From positions 248,001-312,000 of the forward strand of contig NZ_JAPDPC010000001.1 in assembly GCF_026283945.1 (NCBI RefSeq): a stretch of DNA of 64,000 nucleotides. Reading direction: 5' to 3'. This document shows, piece after piece, positions 61,225-64,000 of this stretch (the stretch's first letter is position 1; each line of letters opens with the position of its first letter). Both the position numbers and the translations under genes were made by a program. This stretch comes from Dyella humicola. GTDB taxonomy: Bacteria; Pseudomonadota; Gammaproteobacteria; Xanthomonadales; Rhodanobacteraceae. The notes beneath the pieces are model-generated. The model was given only the letters and a program-made list of their open reading frames with translations. It was not told the origin of the DNA and searched no databases.

Positions 61225-61958
61225 TGTTTGCATGTCAACGACTCAGCCCTTTCGTCGGGAATGGTGGGTCGCTAGGTCAAGGTGATCTTGGCCCATGGAT
61301 GGGCCTTCTTTCTGACCCACGTTATTACTGGAAGAGGTACCCCATGAGGCGTTCGAATATTGAACTCCCCGCAAGCTGGCGCCGATCCGATCATGCTCGA
61401 CCGCATGATCGATGTCGCAATGGCGATTTGGCCTTGCCTCCTCACAAGGGGCATATCTCTAAAAGCCCAAAAAACGCGGAGCTTCTGCAATAACGGGTGC
61501 TGGCTTTGGCGAATAGCTCCGACTGACATTCTGGTTGCCCATAACCATGCCCCTGATGAGCCTGCGAACGGCCTTCCTGCGGCGGCGGCCGCGCTGCATT
61601 CGGCTGTCCAGCAGGTCATGGGGCAGCCATGCCGGCAGTTACACTTTATTAATATACTCAGCGGTATAGTTATTCCATGTCGTGAGACATCAGTCCCATC
61701 GCTTAGCCGGGCCTCCCCTCCCTCCCTAAGCAGCGAAAGAGACGGATGACCGAAGCCCGCAGGCTCCCCTTGCGGGCTTTTTTTATCTGATCTGAGTGCC
61801 AGTGCCGACGCTGCAGAAACCATCCGGGAGCGTCACCCCAATCGGGTCCGGTACATTGAACGGACTTAGCTCTTAGGTCTGCTTTCGACTGCGACTTCAG
61901 CCGATTGTTGCAACACACTAAAGAATGCATCAGCGCCCTGCCTGCCGGCCGGCGCAGG
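61225..61958. other. Long gene-poor stretch at the right end of the accessory region
   Basis: 734 bases without a supported protein gene. The + strand frame at 61360-61749 and the minus frames have no recognisable features. It contains a promoter-like TATAGT at 61665-61670 and an intrinsic terminator at 61753-61784. Confidence 0.5.
61753..61784 (+). terminator. Intrinsic terminator
   Basis: AAGCCCGCA (61753-61761), 9-nt loop, TGCGGGCTT (61771-61779) and a run of T to 61784. No upstream protein gene explains it; it may end the esterase transcript or a small RNA. Confidence 0.8.
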
Positions 61959-62603
61959 TCAGCCCAGGCGTGCTCGCAAGTTGCGAGAACCGAGCAGAAT
62001 CATCATCACCATCTCGGTCATCTGGCGGATCAGGTCTGCGTCATGCTCGGGCGGCTGGTCCAGCGCATGCGTGCCCATCGCGAAGATCAGGCGCGTGATG
62101 GCCCTGGCAGCCAGCGCCGGGTCGTGCAGGGGTTGATCGGCGGCTTCGGTCAGGCGCACCAGCTCGACCCGCAGTTCTTCCTCGAAGAAATCGAGCTGGC
62201 GATCGACGGCGCGCTTGAAAGCGTCGGACCCGGTTGTTCCTTCCCGCAGCAGCACCTGCAGCAGCCCATCTCCGGAGCGCAGCTGCGACATGAACGCTTG
62301 CACGGAGCCGCGCACTACTGCGTTGCCGCTCACCACATTGACGCGCGCCTGGTCGACCACCTTGCGCAAGGCCTCGCCGGACAGCTCGATCAGGGCGACG
62401 GCGAGGTCGTCGATGTCGCGGAAATGGCGATAGAAGCTGTTGGGGGCGATATCGGCTTCGCGTGCGACCTCGCGCAGGCCAAGGCTGGACACACTTCGGT
62501 GCGGTCCGAGCAGGCGCAAGGCGGCCATCAGCAGGTCGCCCCGGCTGATCTGGTGTTTGCGTCCGGCCTCAGGGGCCTCGACGGGGGCGAAGGATGGGGT
62601 CAT
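61959..62603 (-). CDS. desT: TetR-family regulator of unsaturated fatty acid synthesis (DesT-like)
   Basis: The protein has 214 residues from the ATG at 62603; the longer frame to 62828 runs across the operator and is rejected. The N-terminal HTH is 'SSLGLREVAREADIAPNSFY' then RHFRDIDDLAVAL, the form found in Pseudomonas DesT. DesT senses the saturated:unsaturated acyl-CoA ratio and represses the divergent desCB genes. A DNA-binding site candidate is the 30-bp palindrome at 62641. Confidence 0.85.
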   Translation of the reverse strand: MTPSFAPVEAPEAGRKHQISRGDLLMAALRLLGPHRSVSSLGLREVAREADIAPNSFYRHFRDIDDLAVALIELSGEALRKVVDQARVNVVSGNAVVRGSVQAFMSQLRSGDGLLQVLLREGTTGSDAFKRAVDRQLDFFEEELRVELVRLTEAADQPLHDPALAARAITRLIFAMGTHALDQPPEHDADLIRQMTEMVMMILLGSRNLRARLG

Positions 62604-62640
62604 CGGCACGGAAGAAATGGGCTCGGCAAAGGATAGCAGA

Positions 62641-62670
62641 CACCTGTATATACACTTGTATATACAGGTG
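62641..62670. promoter_or_regulatory. Perfect 30-bp palindrome, candidate DesT operator
   Basis: CACCTGTATATACA (62641-62654), 2-nt centre, TGTATATACAGGTG (62657-62670) form a fully symmetric dyad. A related half site TGTATAT continues at 62670-62676. It lies between desT and desC and just upstream of TATAAT at 62683-62688, so a bound regulator would block the desC promoter. Confidence 0.85.
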
Positions 62671-62682
62671 TATATTTGATCG

Positions 62683-62688
62683 TATAAT
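62683..62688 (+). promoter_or_regulatory. -10 box of desC
   Basis: Consensus TATAAT, 6 nt before the desC ATG (62695). The -35 region would fall inside the palindrome. The spacing predicts a transcript that starts at or next to the ATG. Confidence 0.7.
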
Positions 62689-62694
62689 GCCCTG

Positions 62695-63786
62695 ATGGAA
62701 ACTGCTATTCGCCGACCAAACTGGCTGTCCCGACTCAATGCGGTGTGGGCGCCGCCTGCCGTGCTGGATTTCTGGCTGTCCCGCCTGAACCCGCTGTGGT
62801 CCTGGGGCCACGCACGGGCGCGGGTCATTGAACTTCACCCCGAAGCCGACGGCGTCACCACGCTGGTGCTGCGCCCGAATCGCCACTTCCGCGGCTTTCG
62901 CCCGGGACAGCACGTCACTGTCGGTGTCGAGATCGACGGCGTGCGCTACACCCGTTCCTACAGCGCGTCGGACATGCCGCGCGCGGATGGACGCATCCGA
63001 ATCACCGTGAAAACGGTGGAAGGCGGCAAGGTCGGCGCGTTTCTGCAAACCATTCCCGTGGGCAGCGTGTTGTCACTGGGCCAGGCATTTGGCGAACTGT
63101 GCGTCCCGGATGAGCCGGCGCCTTGCCTGATGCTGGCTGCCGGCAGCGGCATTACTCCTCTGCTGTCCCTCGTCAACGCGCAGGCGGCGGCGGGCTTCAG
63201 GCGACCGGTGCGGCTGGCGTACTGGGCCCGCACACGTGCGCAGCTGGTGCAAGCCGAAGCGCTGCGAGCTTTCGCCTCGCGCCACCCGAACTTCAAAGTG
63301 CACTTCATGCTTACCGGCGAGGCCTCGCAGGCCGCTGATGAGCTGGAGGGACGGATCGAGCCGCGCCACCTGACCACGTTGCTGTCCGGCGATGAACAAG
63401 CCCACGTGCTCGCGTGCGGTTCCTACGGCTTCGTCGAGCGCGTCCGTGAAGTGCTTGGCGACCGTTGCCTCTCCTTCCGCGCCGAAGCCTTCAGCCCACC
63501 GCCGCGCGTTATCGACGCCAGCGACCAGGGTCACGTACGCGTGACCTTGCTCAAGAGTGGACAAACGCTGGACATCCCGCGCAACAAGTCCTTGCTGGAG
63601 GCGTTGGAAGAGCAAGGCGTCAAACCGCGACACGGCTGCCGGATGGGCATCTGCAACACATGTGCCTGCGGCAAGTCGAGCGGCGCCACGCGCCATCTGC
63701 ACGATCGCAGCGTGCAGCACGAACCCACCCAAGCCTTGCGCCTGTGCATACAGGCGGCGCAAAGCGATCTTTCCCTGGAACTTTGA
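62695..63786 (+). CDS. desC: Ferredoxin/flavodoxin reductase with 2Fe-2S domain, desaturase electron donor (DesC-like)
   Basis: The protein has 363 residues. It passes electrons from NADPH to the desaturase. The FAD-binding region is 'RYTRSYSASDMPRADGRIRI', NAD binding 'LAAGSGITPLLSLVNAQ', and the C-terminal ferredoxin domain carries 'CRMGICNTCACG' near 317-328 with a last Cys in 'LRLCIQAAQ'. The gene order desT-(divergent)-desC-desB matches Pseudomonas aeruginosa. No Shine-Dalgarno precedes the ATG. Confidence 0.9.
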   Translation: METAIRRPNWLSRLNAVWAPPAVLDFWLSRLNPLWSWGHARARVIELHPEADGVTTLVLRPNRHFRGFRPGQHVTVGVEIDGVRYTRSYSASDMPRADGRIRITVKTVEGGKVGAFLQTIPVGSVLSLGQAFGELCVPDEPAPCLMLAAGSGITPLLSLVNAQAAAGFRRPVRLAYWARTRAQLVQAEALRAFASRHPNFKVHFMLTGEASQAADELEGRIEPRHLTTLLSGDEQAHVLACGSYGFVERVREVLGDRCLSFRAEAFSPPPRVIDASDQGHVRVTLLKSGQTLDIPRNKSLLEALEEQGVKPRHGCRMGICNTCACGKSSGATRHLHDRSVQHEPTQALRLCIQAAQSDLSLEL

Positions 63787-63791
63787 AAGCC

Positions 63792-64000
63792 ATGTCCAAG
63801 ATCTACAGCCGTGCCCTGAGTCCGGACGAACTGGATCGCTTCGGCGAGGAACTGGATGCACTGCGCGCTCGCACGCTGGCGACGCTTGGCCAGGGCGATG
63901 CCGACTATATCCGCAGGATCATGGCCGGCGTGCGCTGGCTGGGACTGGGCGGACGCGTGATGCTCATGGTGGGTGCCATTCTGGGCGGCACCGTGATGCC
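63792..64000 (+). CDS. desB: Acyl-CoA delta-9 desaturase, N-terminal part (truncated by window)
   Basis: The first 69 or so residues are visible, starting MSKIYSRALSPDELDRFGEE and 'LDALRARTLATLGQGDADYI', ending in the first membrane helix ('VMLMVGAILGGTVMP'). The N-terminal extension fits DesB-type fatty acid desaturases and the position after desC supports this. The histidine boxes lie beyond the window. Confidence 0.82.
   Translation, partial: MSKIYSRALSPDELDRFGEELDALRARTLATLGQGDADYIRRIMAGVRWLGLGGRVMLMVGAILGGTVM

Noticed and set aside
61360-61749. 129-residue + strand ORF
   Set aside because: The translation is low-complexity in composition, crosses the promoter-like box, and has no family match that I can see.

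Overview
The window looks like a chromosomal segment of a high-GC gammaproteobacterium of the Xanthomonadales, most likely Rhodanobacteraceae (Dyella, Luteibacter or Rhodanobacter type). This is an inference from the gene content: a large Xanthomonas-style TonB receptor, Rep, a class II thymidine kinase, SecB-GpsA, and abundant REP-type repeats. No 16S gene is present to settle it.

Region 1 (1-36.6 kb) is ordinary core genome: the 3' end of a TonB-dependent receptor; rep-bluB; tdk; mutM-gnd; a four-gene Gld-like ABC operon joined by ATGA overlaps; an acyl desaturase; a saccharopine-dehydrogenase-like protein with DUF393/DUF4166 neighbours; rpmB-rpmG; secB-gpsA; a SNF2 ATPase; a HAD phosphatase; glucokinase; a three-gene periplasmic GMC (gluconate-dehydrogenase-like) operon; a CDF transporter; a monoglyceride-lipase-like hydrolase; a long Lhr helicase; and a tRNA with anticodon CAU at 36536-36611. 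REP/REPIN-like palindromes are common here, and three of them lie inside the lhr reading frame.

Region 2 (36.6-61.9 kb) starts directly after the tRNA and is accessory in character: visibly lower GC, small unknown genes, an rmuC remnant, and no integrase that I can find. It holds four things of interest. (a) An aromatic-ring-cleavage operon at 42.3-48.1 kb has a fusion of a PnbB/DUF4863 domain to LigA, then ligB, ligC, a small membrane protein, a FUSC transporter and an OprB-type porin. It reads as a module taking 4-hydroxylaminobenzoate to protocatechuate and on to the 4,5-cleavage product. (b) Two small adjacent genes at 48.3-49.0 kb resemble MbcA/ParS/Xre-type antitoxin C-termini. (c) A cassette-like array at 50.65-52.96 kb has five single small genes, each separated by a 24-bp palindrome of the form GTCCGCT-N10-AGCGGAC; another such gene lies between two copies just after the tRNA. 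(d) An AraC regulator is followed by a catabolic operon (hydroxyacyl-CoA dehydrogenase, YWTD/SMP-30-like protein, a CoA transferase with permuted domain order, NDH-2) that is bracketed by two ~255-bp near-identical direct repeats. Each repeat ends just before a start codon. A secreted esterase follows.

Region 3 (61.9-64 kb) returns to high GC with a desT-desC-desB-type unsaturated fatty acid system. The divergent desT/desC promoter carries a perfect 30-bp palindrome, and desC may be translated from a leaderless transcript. The window ends inside desB.
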